A model generated the notes under the pieces. The model was not told the origin of the DNA. It saw only the letters and a list, made by a program, of their open reading frames with translations, and made no database searches. Below are positions 34,957 to 42,257 of a DNA stretch of 64,000 nt, piece after piece (position 1 is the stretch's first letter; each line of letters opens with the position of its first letter). The DNA is from Paraburkholderia monticola. GTDB lineage: Bacteria > Pseudomonadota > Gammaproteobacteria > Burkholderiales > Burkholderiaceae. The DNA is taken from the NCBI RefSeq assembly GCF_001580545.1, contig NZ_LRBG01000031.1:218080-282079 (forward strand). Direction: 5' to 3'. Position numbers and translations under genes: made by a program.

Positions 34957-35987
34957 TTGGCCTCTCCTTCGGCTCCGACTTGTGCGGTGCCGGGATTCAC
35001 CGTGCAGCAAGCCACCAACGCCGCAATCGTCGCCGCGGCCACGCTTCGCGTGATGATGGTGAGGCCTGGACGGAGCGGTGTTTTGGACGCGGTAGGGAAT
35101 AGAGCCGATACCTCGACCCCTCCCCGCCCTGGGTCGAGCTGGATGCCGTACAAGCCGTCACGCGCCATGACGATGCCTTTGAGACGCAGAAGTGCCGGCC
35201 CAAAACGGTGCCCAGCCTGAATTAGCACAGGCGCGATCCGTTCGATGTCGACGATGTCGGGCAAGCCGAGAAACGCGCTGTCGATCGTCGCGGCGTGGTC
35301 ATGTACGTGATGGTCGTGGTCATGTGCCTCATGCCCACGATGCCTCTGTGGTGATGCTTCCAATGGAACAGCCAAAAGCTCCAGCACCACTTCGATCGGC
35401 AGCGAGGCCTTGGCCGACTTCAAGATGGGGACATTCGGCGACAATCTCCGGATCACCGCTTCCGTATCCGCAATCTCTTTGGCAGTCGAGAGATCGGTTT
35501 TCGTGACAACCATCAAGGATGCTTGCTCGATCTGGTGGCGGCACTCCTCATGTGTCGCCACCAGCGCCGGCCCGTGGCGCGCGTCGAGCATCGTCACCGT
35601 TCCGGCGATGCGATAGCGCTCCGACAGCAACGGATCTCGAGCCAACATGTCCAGGATCGGTCCTGGATCAGCGACCCCGGTCGTCTCGATCAGCACCCAG
35701 GACAGCGGTGGAATATCGCGGTTCAATTGCTGCCAGAAGATGCGCTCGAGCGTCGCCGCCAGGTCTTCGCCTGCGGTGCAGCAGGCACAGCCGTTTTCAA
35801 GCAACACCGTTTGCTCGCTTGAGCTCTGGAGTAATCGATCGTCGATGCCGACTTCGCCAAATTCATTGACGATTGCCTGGGCCCCCGAGAGGGCCGGCGA
35901 ACGTAACCATTGGGCCAGCAACGTGGTCTTGCCGCTTCCGAGGAAACCGGTGATCAAAAGGATTGGCGTGATTCGACGCTCGGCCAT
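34953..35987 (-). CDS. CobW/COG0523-family GTPase (putative metallochaperone)
   Basis: The 344-residue product has the Walker A motif GFLGSGKTTLL near residues 12-22, the metal-binding ENGCACC (CxCC) near residue 65, the Walker B-like ETTGVADP, the base-specificity motif TKTD and a His-rich linker (HRGHEAHDHDHHVHDH) near residue 215. COG0523 proteins use GTP to deliver zinc, cobalt or other metals to target enzymes. Its place between ligB and ligJ suggests service to a metalloenzyme of the pathway: Fe(II) LigAB, the LigJ metal site or the zinc alcohol dehydrogenase. That is inference. The start at 35987 begins the conserved domain. Confidence 0.9.
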   Translation of the reverse strand: MAERRITPILLITGFLGSGKTTLLAQWLRSPALSGAQAIVNEFGEVGIDDRLLQSSSEQTVLLENGCACCTAGEDLAATLERIFWQQLNRDIPPLSWVLIETTGVADPGPILDMLARDPLLSERYRIAGTVTMLDARHGPALVATHEECRHQIEQASLMVVTKTDLSTAKEIADTEAVIRRLSPNVPILKSAKASLPIEVVLELLAVPLEASPQRHRGHEAHDHDHHVHDHAATIDSAFLGLPDIVDIERIAPVLIQAGHRFGPALLRLKGIVMARDGLYGIQLDPGRGGVEVSALFPTASKTPLRPGLTIITRSVAAATIAALVACCTVNPGTAQVGAEGEAK

Positions 35988-36084
35988 TGTTAGAGCTCTC
36001 CCAATTGGGGACACCAGCTTCGAGAGTGGGCGAACAACGGGACACGCTCGGGCCCCTGAGGTAGGACGTCCTTCGCCATCGTCG

Positions 36085-36213
36085 TCAGGCAGTCAAAGCC
36101 GGGAAATGCGCGATGCAAATAGTCGGCATAGCGGCCAGATCTCGCTTTTGTCGCTCCCACACCGACGCATCGCTCAGAAGGACGGGCAAGAGATAAGGCG
36201 TGCGATCAGACAT
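36085..36213 (-). pseudogene. N-terminal remnant of an alpha/beta hydrolase
   Basis: A 42-codon minus-strand frame (MSDRTPYLLPVLLSDASVWERQ...) matches the start of the intact hydrolase at 30523-31260 (VLLPGLLCDEAVWSDQ) and then stops at 36085-36087. It overlaps the end of ligB by 8 bases as a real downstream gene would. Nothing resembling the rest of the hydrolase follows. It is read as the 5' stub of a gene lost from the operon. Confidence 0.45.
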
Positions 36214-37054
36214 GCGCAATTTCCTCATAGATGACCTGGGCAAAGCCCGTATGGAGCGGTCCGTGATAGTTGCGATGGACGCAGCGAACCAGGGGCGACA
36301 GCGCTCCGCGCATCGCCAGCCACATGATGACCTCGGAACCTTCAGCTCCGCCTCGGTCGATGAAGTCCTGCAGCCTGAGCGAGGCCAGTTTCTCCGGATC
36401 GGATTCCAGCAGATCGAGGAATTCCATATCCCATTCGTAGTTCTTGTAGCCGAAGCGCTCGCCATGAAGCTGGTGCGAGAGCCCTCCAGTGCCGAGCACA
36501 ACCACGTCAAAATCACCCGGATAGCTCTCGACCGCGCGGCGCAGTGCCTGTCCCAGGCGCCACAGCCGGCGCGGCGATGGCACGGGGAACTGCAGCACGT
36601 TGACCGCGATCGGCAGGATCGGACACGGCCAGGGCTGCGACCGGTCGGGCCAGAGCGCCGAAGCTGGCGTCAACGCACCGTGATCGAGCGGCATGTCGTG
36701 GCAGAGCGTGATGTCGAATTCGTCGTCGACCAGGCTATGGGCGACATGCCACGCAAATTCGCTATTGCCTGGGATTGGCGCCAGCGGCCGAGGGCCAAAA
36801 CCTTCATCCGCGATTCGATGCTCTGCCGCGATCGAGAGCGCGAATGTCGGATAGGTGTCGAAGAAAAAGCTCGTGACGTGGTCGTTGTAGATCAGGATAG
36901 CTGCGTCCGGCTTGCGATCTGATAGCCACGCCTGCATCGGCTTATAGCCGTCCATCAGCTTCTTCCAATCGGGAGAATCCCAATCGCCCTTGTCGATCAA
37001 CGCACCGATCGACGGCGCGTGAGGCGAGCCTAGCCCGCCGATAATGCGTCCCAT
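36206..37054 (-). CDS. ligB: Protocatechuate 4,5-dioxygenase beta (catalytic) subunit
   Basis: The 282-residue product is an extradiol type II dioxygenase. Fe(II) ligands are expected at His12 (GLGSPHAPSIG), His59 (YNDHVTSF) and the Glu in GGAEGSEVIMW, with the catalytic His in GTGGLSHQLHG. With LigA it opens the ring of protocatechuate (or gallate) between C4 and C5. Its ATG lies 3 bases after the ligA stop. The length agrees with LigB proteins of about 280-300 residues. Confidence 0.93.
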   Translation of the reverse strand: MGRIIGGLGSPHAPSIGALIDKGDWDSPDWKKLMDGYKPMQAWLSDRKPDAAILIYNDHVTSFFFDTYPTFALSIAAEHRIADEGFGPRPLAPIPGNSEFAWHVAHSLVDDEFDITLCHDMPLDHGALTPASALWPDRSQPWPCPILPIAVNVLQFPVPSPRRLWRLGQALRRAVESYPGDFDVVVLGTGGLSHQLHGERFGYKNYEWDMEFLDLLESDPEKLASLRLQDFIDRGGAEGSEVIMWLAMRGALSPLVRCVHRNYHGPLHTGFAQVIYEEIAHV

Positions 37055-37057
37055 ACG

Positions 37058-37417
37058 TCAGGTCCCCTTCGTCACCTGGCGCGAGGCCAGATATTGCTCC
37101 AAGGTCTCGCCGCGCATTTGCGCGCCGGTCTCGGTCAGATTTTGGCCGCAGAGCTGTGACAAGCGCAGCAGCACGAAAACATTTCCACCACGCCGAACCA
37201 ACCCAAGCCAGTCACGCTGGCGCACCAGCTCCCGATCTGTCTCGTCCAGTTCATACCTCGCCATCGCCGCTTCGGGATCTGTCTTGAAGGCCTCACGGTT
37301 CTCGGGAAAGCGAAAGTCGTAGCAGAAGCGATTAAAGCGCAGCGCCTGCTGAGCACGCCGGCCACAATTGGCGTAGGTTCCCATCGGCATAGCCTCGAGA
37401 TCGATTTGCCTGTTCAT
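37058..37417 (-). CDS. ligA: Protocatechuate 4,5-dioxygenase alpha subunit
   Basis: The 119-residue product is a LigA-type helical subunit: GRRAQQALRFNRFCYDFRFPENREAFKTDPEAAMARYELDETDRELVRQRDWLGLVRRGGNVFVLLRL. It lids the active site of LigB. The ATG at 37415-37417 follows GGGAGGG; the longer frame upstream has no matching sequence. At 119 residues it is somewhat shorter at the C-terminus than Sphingobium LigA. It is followed directly by ligB. Confidence 0.92.
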   Translation of the reverse strand: MNRQIDLEAMPMGTYANCGRRAQQALRFNRFCYDFRFPENREAFKTDPEAAMARYELDETDRELVRQRDWLGLVRRGGNVFVLLRLSQLCGQNLTETGAQMRGETLEQYLASRQVTKGT

Positions 37418-37481
37418 CACGTATTCCCTCCCCACTACTCCCTGATACAGGACGGTGATATCAGCCACCTGATTGAATTCG

Positions 37482-38483
37482 TCAGATATCCAACGTGCTC
37501 GGCGCGAAAACCGAGTCGATATCGACACGCGACAAAGTCAGCCCTTGCTCGTGGAGGTACTGCGCAATTGCCTCCAGAACCGGACGCGCGGCCTTGACGC
37601 CATAAGGCATGGGATCAGGCGGCTGACGCAGGTTGTCCGCGGCATTTACATTGCCGGCCTCGATCCACGGCTGCATCGCACCCCACGTCTGGCGGAACAC
37701 GAGGTCCTTCGCCTTCTGGAAGGCCGTCTGCAGATTGAGCGCAATCCAGGGGTGACGCTCCAGCAACTCGCGCCGCATCACCAAGGTGTGATTGATCGGA
37801 TAGATGCCGGTCTCCCGAAGATACCGGCGCCTCTCGGCCACGACATCGCGGAACAGCGGCCGAATGACCTTCACCGATGCGAGGTCCATGCGGCTGCGAT
37901 CGATCAGGTTCGGTTCATTCAGATAAAGCACCGTCGCATCCAGTTCGCCGGATGCCAACATCGAGCCGATGTTCTTTTCCGGCGGGATGCGCTCGAGCTT
38001 GATTCCGGCCGGCGGTTGGAAGCCAGTCGCACCGCCGTGGCTCATATCGGGCATCCGTTCCATGTGCCATTCGACATCGCGCGGATCGAGACCGAACGCA
38101 TGTTGGAAGATGCCCCGCGACCAGACGGCCGACGTCTGCTGGTATTCGGGCACGCCGACGCGCTTGCCCTTGAGATCGGCCGGCCCTTCGATGCCGCGGT
38201 CATCGCGGACAAAGGCAAGCGTGTGGAAGAAGCGACGCATGGTGAAAACCGGAATCGCAACCCAGCGGAAGTCGCCCCGCGATGCCGCAATGAACAACGA
38301 TGCCAACGACATCTCCGAGACGTCGAATTCGGCAAACTTGAGTTGGCGCCAGAACATCTCCGAAGGGTGCAGCACGGTGCTCAGCAACCGGATCCCGTCG
38401 ACATCGACCAGGCCGTCGATGATCGGACGCGTTCGTTCGTTATCCGAAATGGCAAGGCTGAGATCGAACTTACTGGATGTCAT
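37482..38483 (-). CDS. pht5: 4,5-dihydroxyphthalate decarboxylase
   Basis: The 333-residue product matches the Pht5/OphC family, which shares the fold of periplasmic binding proteins but is a cytoplasmic enzyme without a signal peptide. Landmarks are LSLAISDNERTRPIIDGLVDVDGI, FRWVAIPVFTMRRFFHTLAFVRDDRGIEGPADLKGKRVGVPEYQQTSAVWSRGI, a metal-site region HGGATGF and the tail YLHEQGLTLSRVDIDSVFAP. It would decarboxylate 4,5-dihydroxyphthalate to protocatechuate, the LigAB substrate. It lies between the unrecognised gene at 38502 and ligA. A degraded second copy is present at 47490-47860. Confidence 0.88.
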   Translation of the reverse strand: MTSSKFDLSLAISDNERTRPIIDGLVDVDGIRLLSTVLHPSEMFWRQLKFAEFDVSEMSLASLFIAASRGDFRWVAIPVFTMRRFFHTLAFVRDDRGIEGPADLKGKRVGVPEYQQTSAVWSRGIFQHAFGLDPRDVEWHMERMPDMSHGGATGFQPPAGIKLERIPPEKNIGSMLASGELDATVLYLNEPNLIDRSRMDLASVKVIRPLFRDVVAERRRYLRETGIYPINHTLVMRRELLERHPWIALNLQTAFQKAKDLVFRQTWGAMQPWIEAGNVNAADNLRQPPDPMPYGVKAARPVLEAIAQYLHEQGLTLSRVDIDSVFAPSTLDI

Positions 38484-38501
38484 GGGAAAAGCCTTGAATG
38501 G

Positions 38502-39032
38502 TTAAACGCCGAACGATGTCAGCAAGGTGTCGAGATAACTGGACTCGTTTGTTACGACGAGCATATGCATGTGCGGCCGAAGCTGGGTGAAGTTGTCGCG
38601 CAGCTCGTCACCGTGCCCCTGCTCCGACAGGATCACCGCCATCATCGAGCGGCGCATCGGCCGGCCTGCGTCCACGATGGCTTGGGCGACGCCGCTATCG
38701 ACATCATGTGCCGATGCCACCAGAATCACGGCGTCGACGGTCCTGATAAGGTCCTCGGGAGTGATCGGCGCGCCATCAAAATGCGTGAGATGGAGCTCGG
38801 GTTGGATGGTCGGCTTTCCCGCCGACAACCCTCGTTCCCGCGCCACGAACAATTTCACCCAAGGCCCCGAACGATCAGCAATCTCCTCGATCGCGCGGCC
38901 GCTTAGATGACCGAGAGCGACGACGCCGATGCGGCGTTTCGACGAATTGGGTTCTTGCACGCGAAAGCGCGATTCGTAGGCACTCGTCACGCGTGCGCAT
39001 TCGCTGAGGCTGTAATCGGAAGAGACGCTCAT
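38502..39032 (-). CDS. Unrecognised Rossmann-like protein with a faint FtsZ/tubulin pattern
   Basis: The 176-residue product has no confident family. After about 32 polar residues it reads RRIGVVALGHLSGRAIEEIADRSG, and later VDAVILVASAHDVDSGVAQAIVDAG and HMHMLVVTNESSYLDTLL. By eye this order resembles the N-terminal GTPase domain of FtsZ (IGVVGVGGxGxNAV, then DxVFIxAGxGGGTGTGxAP, then DTLIVIPNxRL), but the GGGTGTG nucleotide loop is absent. Its ATG overlaps the stop of the zinc dehydrogenase gene as ATGA, so it is translated with it and is truly part of the operon. A flavin- or nucleotide-binding accessory role is a guess. Confidence 0.75.
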   Translation of the reverse strand: MSVSSDYSLSECARVTSAYESRFRVQEPNSSKRRIGVVALGHLSGRAIEEIADRSGPWVKLFVARERGLSAGKPTIQPELHLTHFDGAPITPEDLIRTVDAVILVASAHDVDSGVAQAIVDAGRPMRRSMMAVILSEQGHGDELRDNFTQLRPHMHMLVVTNESSYLDTLLTSFGV

Positions 39033-40138
39033 GCCCACGGGTCCACGCAGCAATGGATGACCGGCTCGGGGCCGAGGGAAGCCTGAGCGCGAATCGCAGC
39101 GTCCGTGGCCTCGAGGGGAAAAATTTTCGTGCTCATCTCGCGAACGTTGTGTTCGTTGCGCTGGATCATGCCCAACGCCAGTTCCACCGACTGGTAGCTG
39201 TGGCCCCGCATGCCGCGCACGGTCAGGAATTTGTTGACGATCTGGTTGAGGTTGAAAGATTCCATCGGCTTCGACAGATGGCCGCCCAACACGACACGTC
39301 CGGTTTTCCGCACGATCTGGAATGCCGAATTCACCGCCGCCTCCGCACCCGTGCACTCGAGGACCAAATCGGCCATACGGCCGTTCGTTATCTCGGCGAG
39401 GGTTTCGAGCAGATCGTCCTTGCCAATCTCGATCGTATGATCGGCCCCCAGCATGCGGGCGAACCTGAGGCGCTCACGATCGTTGTCGTTGGACAAGCCT
39501 GTCACGATGATCATGGCCACCCCTGCGGCCCTGGCCGCTATCACGCACGCCAGTCCCTGCTGACCAGGCCCCTGCACGACGACGATATCGCCTGGCCCAG
39601 CGTTGCCCTGGAGGCGGGTCCACTCGATACCGTTAGCGACGGGGAGCGCCAGGGCCGCGTAGCGCCCTTCCAGATCATCCGGCACCCGATGAAAGACGGT
39701 GTTCGGATGAAGGTACTGATATTGAGCGAAGCCGCCCCAAAGGCCCGGCGCACGATTGAGCTCGGTGGCGCCGTAGCGCAGGCCGCCCGAGCGCCATTCC
39801 GTCATCTTGCAATGACGGAATTCACCCGCGCGGCAGAATTCGCAGTGGCCACAGGGGATGTACTCCTCCAGCACCAAACGGTCCCCTTCCTTGACGCCCC
39901 AGGCCGCCAGCGCATCGCGCCCCGCCTCAGCGATACGGCCAACGGTCTCATGCCCGATCACCAATGGGCCGCGAGCGCGGACATACTGGTCGTAGAAGCC
40001 CCAATCGCTGCCACAGACGCCGGTCACCTCGACTTCGAGCAACCCTGAGACCGAGTTGAGCGTCGGCCTTGGCAATTCGCGCAATGCCGTGACGCCCGGT
40101 GCCACCGCTACGGCGGCAAGAACAGTTGGATCGCCCAT
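39029..40138 (-). CDS. Zinc-dependent medium-chain alcohol dehydrogenase
   Basis: The 369-residue product has the catalytic zinc site (GVCGSDWGF and VIGHETVG), the four structural-zinc cysteines in CGHCEFCRAGEFRHC, and a Rossmann motif VVQGPGQQGLACV near residue 185. It belongs to the MDR family. In phthalate routes the cis-dihydrodiol is normally oxidised by a GFO/IDH/MocA enzyme (Pht4) or an SDR; neither is present here, so this protein probably takes that step or oxidises CHMS. The ATG at 40136-40138 is preferred over a TTG 9 bases upstream that overlaps the oxygenase stop. Confidence 0.88.
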   Translation of the reverse strand: MGDPTVLAAVAVAPGVTALRELPRPTLNSVSGLLEVEVTGVCGSDWGFYDQYVRARGPLVIGHETVGRIAEAGRDALAAWGVKEGDRLVLEEYIPCGHCEFCRAGEFRHCKMTEWRSGGLRYGATELNRAPGLWGGFAQYQYLHPNTVFHRVPDDLEGRYAALALPVANGIEWTRLQGNAGPGDIVVVQGPGQQGLACVIAARAAGVAMIIVTGLSNDNDRERLRFARMLGADHTIEIGKDDLLETLAEITNGRMADLVLECTGAEAAVNSAFQIVRKTGRVVLGGHLSKPMESFNLNQIVNKFLTVRGMRGHSYQSVELALGMIQRNEHNVREMSTKIFPLEATDAAIRAQASLGPEPVIHCCVDPWA

Positions 40139-40143
40139 ACCAA

Positions 40144-41430
40144 TCAAACCGTAATCAGAGGTGCGCCCAGTTCATGGGGCATGGTGTCCATGACCTTCTC
40201 GGCGAAGGACTCGTCGCGCTTCAGGAAGAAGGTCGCCTGGCGCACACGATGGTGAGCCGGATCAACACCGGGCGGCGTCACACCCTTCTCGGCCAGCGCC
40301 TTGGCGGCCTTCATGAGGCGGTGACGCGCCATGATGATGCCGTTGTCGGTGCCGGCGAGGTTCTCCTTCGTCCGATCGCAGATCGGCCCCATGCTTTCCT
40401 GCAAAGCAGCATCCTGGAAGCCCACGCCCCAGATGCCGCTCATGGTCCGATTGGAACGCTGAGCCTCACGGTCGATGCGGTAGTTGTTGCTCTTGTTCGA
40501 AGCCGGGATGTAGGTGCCAGGGACGTAGGTCACGTGGATGCCATTGCCGTCCTTCATCAGTTGGCGCTCGCGGTCGGTGAGGTCACGCTGAGGATGGAAG
40601 TCGTAACTCCACGCCCAGCACTGATGGTCGTCGATCGGGATCCAGAAGTGGCCATGGATCGGATGGTCGCCGCGCGGCGGTACGCCAGTGAAGCAAGGCA
40701 TGACCCAAGGCGTGACACGCCAATAGTATCGATCGTCCTCCGCGTTACGACGCACGCCGATATAGAGACCGCCGGGGGATTCCGCGACCTCGAAGACAGG
40801 CTGCAGATCGCTGGTGTTGTACTTGTTGCCCGGAGCACCCGACACCAACGGATCCTCGTTGATATCGGCGCGATGCAACCAGGCAACGTGAGCGGAATCG
40901 ATGCCGCCCTCCATCGCCTGCAACCAGTTGCACTCCTGAAAGCGCTTGGAAATGAAGCTTTGGCTGAGCGGCACGCTCGCGAATTCATACTCCGGTAGCG
41001 GCGGCTGCCTGGCCGGGTCGCCCATATAGGTCCAGAGGACGCCACCCTTCTCGATCAAGGGATAAGAATTGAGCTTGATGCGTTGGGAAAAGCCATTTTC
41101 CGCAGGCTCCGACGGCACGTCGACACACTGACCGGACACATCGTATTTCCAGCCATGATAGGGGCACCGGATACCGCCTTCCTCGGTGCGCCCGAACCAG
41201 AGCGAAACACCTCGATGGGCGCAGAATTCGTCGATCAAACCAAGCTTGCCTTCGCTATCCCGAAAGGCCAGCAAACGCTCCGACAACAGCTTGACCCTCA
41301 CGGGCGGACAGTCGGCCTCCGGCAGTTCCTCGGCCATCAGCGCCGGGATCCAATAGCTACGAAACAGATTGCCCATCGGCGTACCGGGGCCGGTCTGCGT
41401 CACAAAATCGTTTTGTTCCTTCCTGAGCAT
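40144..41430 (-). CDS. pht3: Rieske non-heme iron oxygenase, Pht3/phthalate 4,5-dioxygenase-like
   Basis: The 428-residue alpha subunit has the Rieske cluster ligands CAHRGV and CPYHGW (C-x-H, then C-x2-H) in residues 70-110 and the mononuclear iron motif GGIDSAHVAWLH (D-x2-H-x4-H) near residue 190. The N-terminus LRKEQNDFVTQTGPGTPMGNLFRSYWIPAL is characteristic of the phthalate 4,5-dioxygenase group. It would attack a carboxylated aromatic ring. The ATG at 41428-41430 follows AGGAGA. It heads the operon and has a palindromic site (41521-41537) about 90 bases upstream. Its electron partners appear to be encoded at 46086 and 49526. The exact substrate is not certain. Confidence 0.88.
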   Translation of the reverse strand: MLRKEQNDFVTQTGPGTPMGNLFRSYWIPALMAEELPEADCPPVRVKLLSERLLAFRDSEGKLGLIDEFCAHRGVSLWFGRTEEGGIRCPYHGWKYDVSGQCVDVPSEPAENGFSQRIKLNSYPLIEKGGVLWTYMGDPARQPPLPEYEFASVPLSQSFISKRFQECNWLQAMEGGIDSAHVAWLHRADINEDPLVSGAPGNKYNTSDLQPVFEVAESPGGLYIGVRRNAEDDRYYWRVTPWVMPCFTGVPPRGDHPIHGHFWIPIDDHQCWAWSYDFHPQRDLTDRERQLMKDGNGIHVTYVPGTYIPASNKSNNYRIDREAQRSNRTMSGIWGVGFQDAALQESMGPICDRTKENLAGTDNGIIMARHRLMKAAKALAEKGVTPPGVDPAHHRVRQATFFLKRDESFAEKVMDTMPHELGAPLITV

Positions 41431-41520
41431 TTCTTCTCCTGAGCATGAAAAGAGTGCGTGCCGCCAACGACACACGCCGACGGCTTAGAGCATCCCACTT
41501 TCGAATTTCTGATTTCTTGA

Positions 41521-41557
41521 GTTCCTTTATTTGGAACGCCGTTCTCTATAAAGAAGA
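41521..41557. promoter_or_regulatory. Putative IclR operator upstream of the Rieske oxygenase
   Basis: GTTCC-TTTATTT-GGAAC (41521-41537) is a perfect-arm 17-bp palindrome. A weaker copy, GTTCTCTATAAAGAAGA (41541-41557), lies exactly 20 bases on. The same element occurs at four other promoters of this cluster. Confidence 0.65.
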
Positions 41558-41589
41558 TTGTCTTCCTACGGCATAGACAAGTCAAGGAT

Positions 41590-41885
41590 GGAATCGACAA
41601 TGCGGCGAGAAGCGACCCGAAAGCGGCATTAACACGAGGGGGAAGCGCTGGGGCATGTCGAAAGCAACTGCAGATCGCGTGGTCCAGGCGCTGACATCCG
41701 AAGGCCTTCTCGGACAGAACGAAGAGACGCAAAAGTACTGTCGTGGAATCGCGCTGTTTGGCCTTGGAACCTTGGTGCGTGCAGGTCTCAACGTCTCTGC
41801 TGACGGCCGGCAATCGGTGGTTAATCTGTGTGAGCCGGCGGATGAGGCCGTGAGTCGCGAGGTGACAATCGCTGATCGGCGCTCG
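41590..41885 (+). pseudogene. Degenerate IclR-type regulator fragment
   Basis: From 41655 the frame reads MSKATADRVVQALTSEGLLGQNEETQKYCRGIALFGLGTLVRAG, the second half of an IclR helix-turn-helix and the start of its linker. The N-terminal part seems to lie in another frame just upstream. Homology ends near 41870, where IS66 sequence begins. It is a broken regulator copy, divergent from the oxygenase operon. Confidence 0.55.
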
Positions 41886-41897
41886 TCTTTGACTGCG

Positions 41898-42150
41898 ACG
41901 ACAGGTGCGCTGAGATCGATAACCAAGTCGCCGAGCGTGTGCTGCGCGGAGTCGCCATCGGCCGCCGGAATTATCTGGTTGCGGGCGCAGACTCCGGCGG
42001 TGCAAGGGTCGCTGCCATGGATGGCCTGATCGGTTCGGGCCGTCTGAATGGGCTCGATCCCGAGCCTACCTGTATCACGTACTCGACCGCATTGCCGATC
42101 ATGCGGTCAATCGAATCGACGTTACTACCGTGGAACGTTGCACCGGCGTT
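41898..42150 (+). mobile_element. C-terminal remnant of an IS66-family transposase
   Basis: The plus strand encodes the end of an IS66 TnpC across frameshifts: AEIDNQVAERVLRGVAIGRRNYLVAGADSGG and GRLNGLDPEP in one frame, AYLYHVLDRIADHAVNRID in the next and LLPWNV in the third. At least two indels have occurred. It sits directly against the broken IclR gene and probably marks the insertion or deletion that destroyed it. Confidence 0.7.
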
Positions 42151-42257
42151 ACCGGCTTCCGCTCGCCGCCAGTCCATTAAAAAATGCACTGCAGCCCTGT
42201 GGCGTCAACGAACGGCACTCCAAGGCGTTTCGCACAGTGTCCTCCAGACTTCCCACG

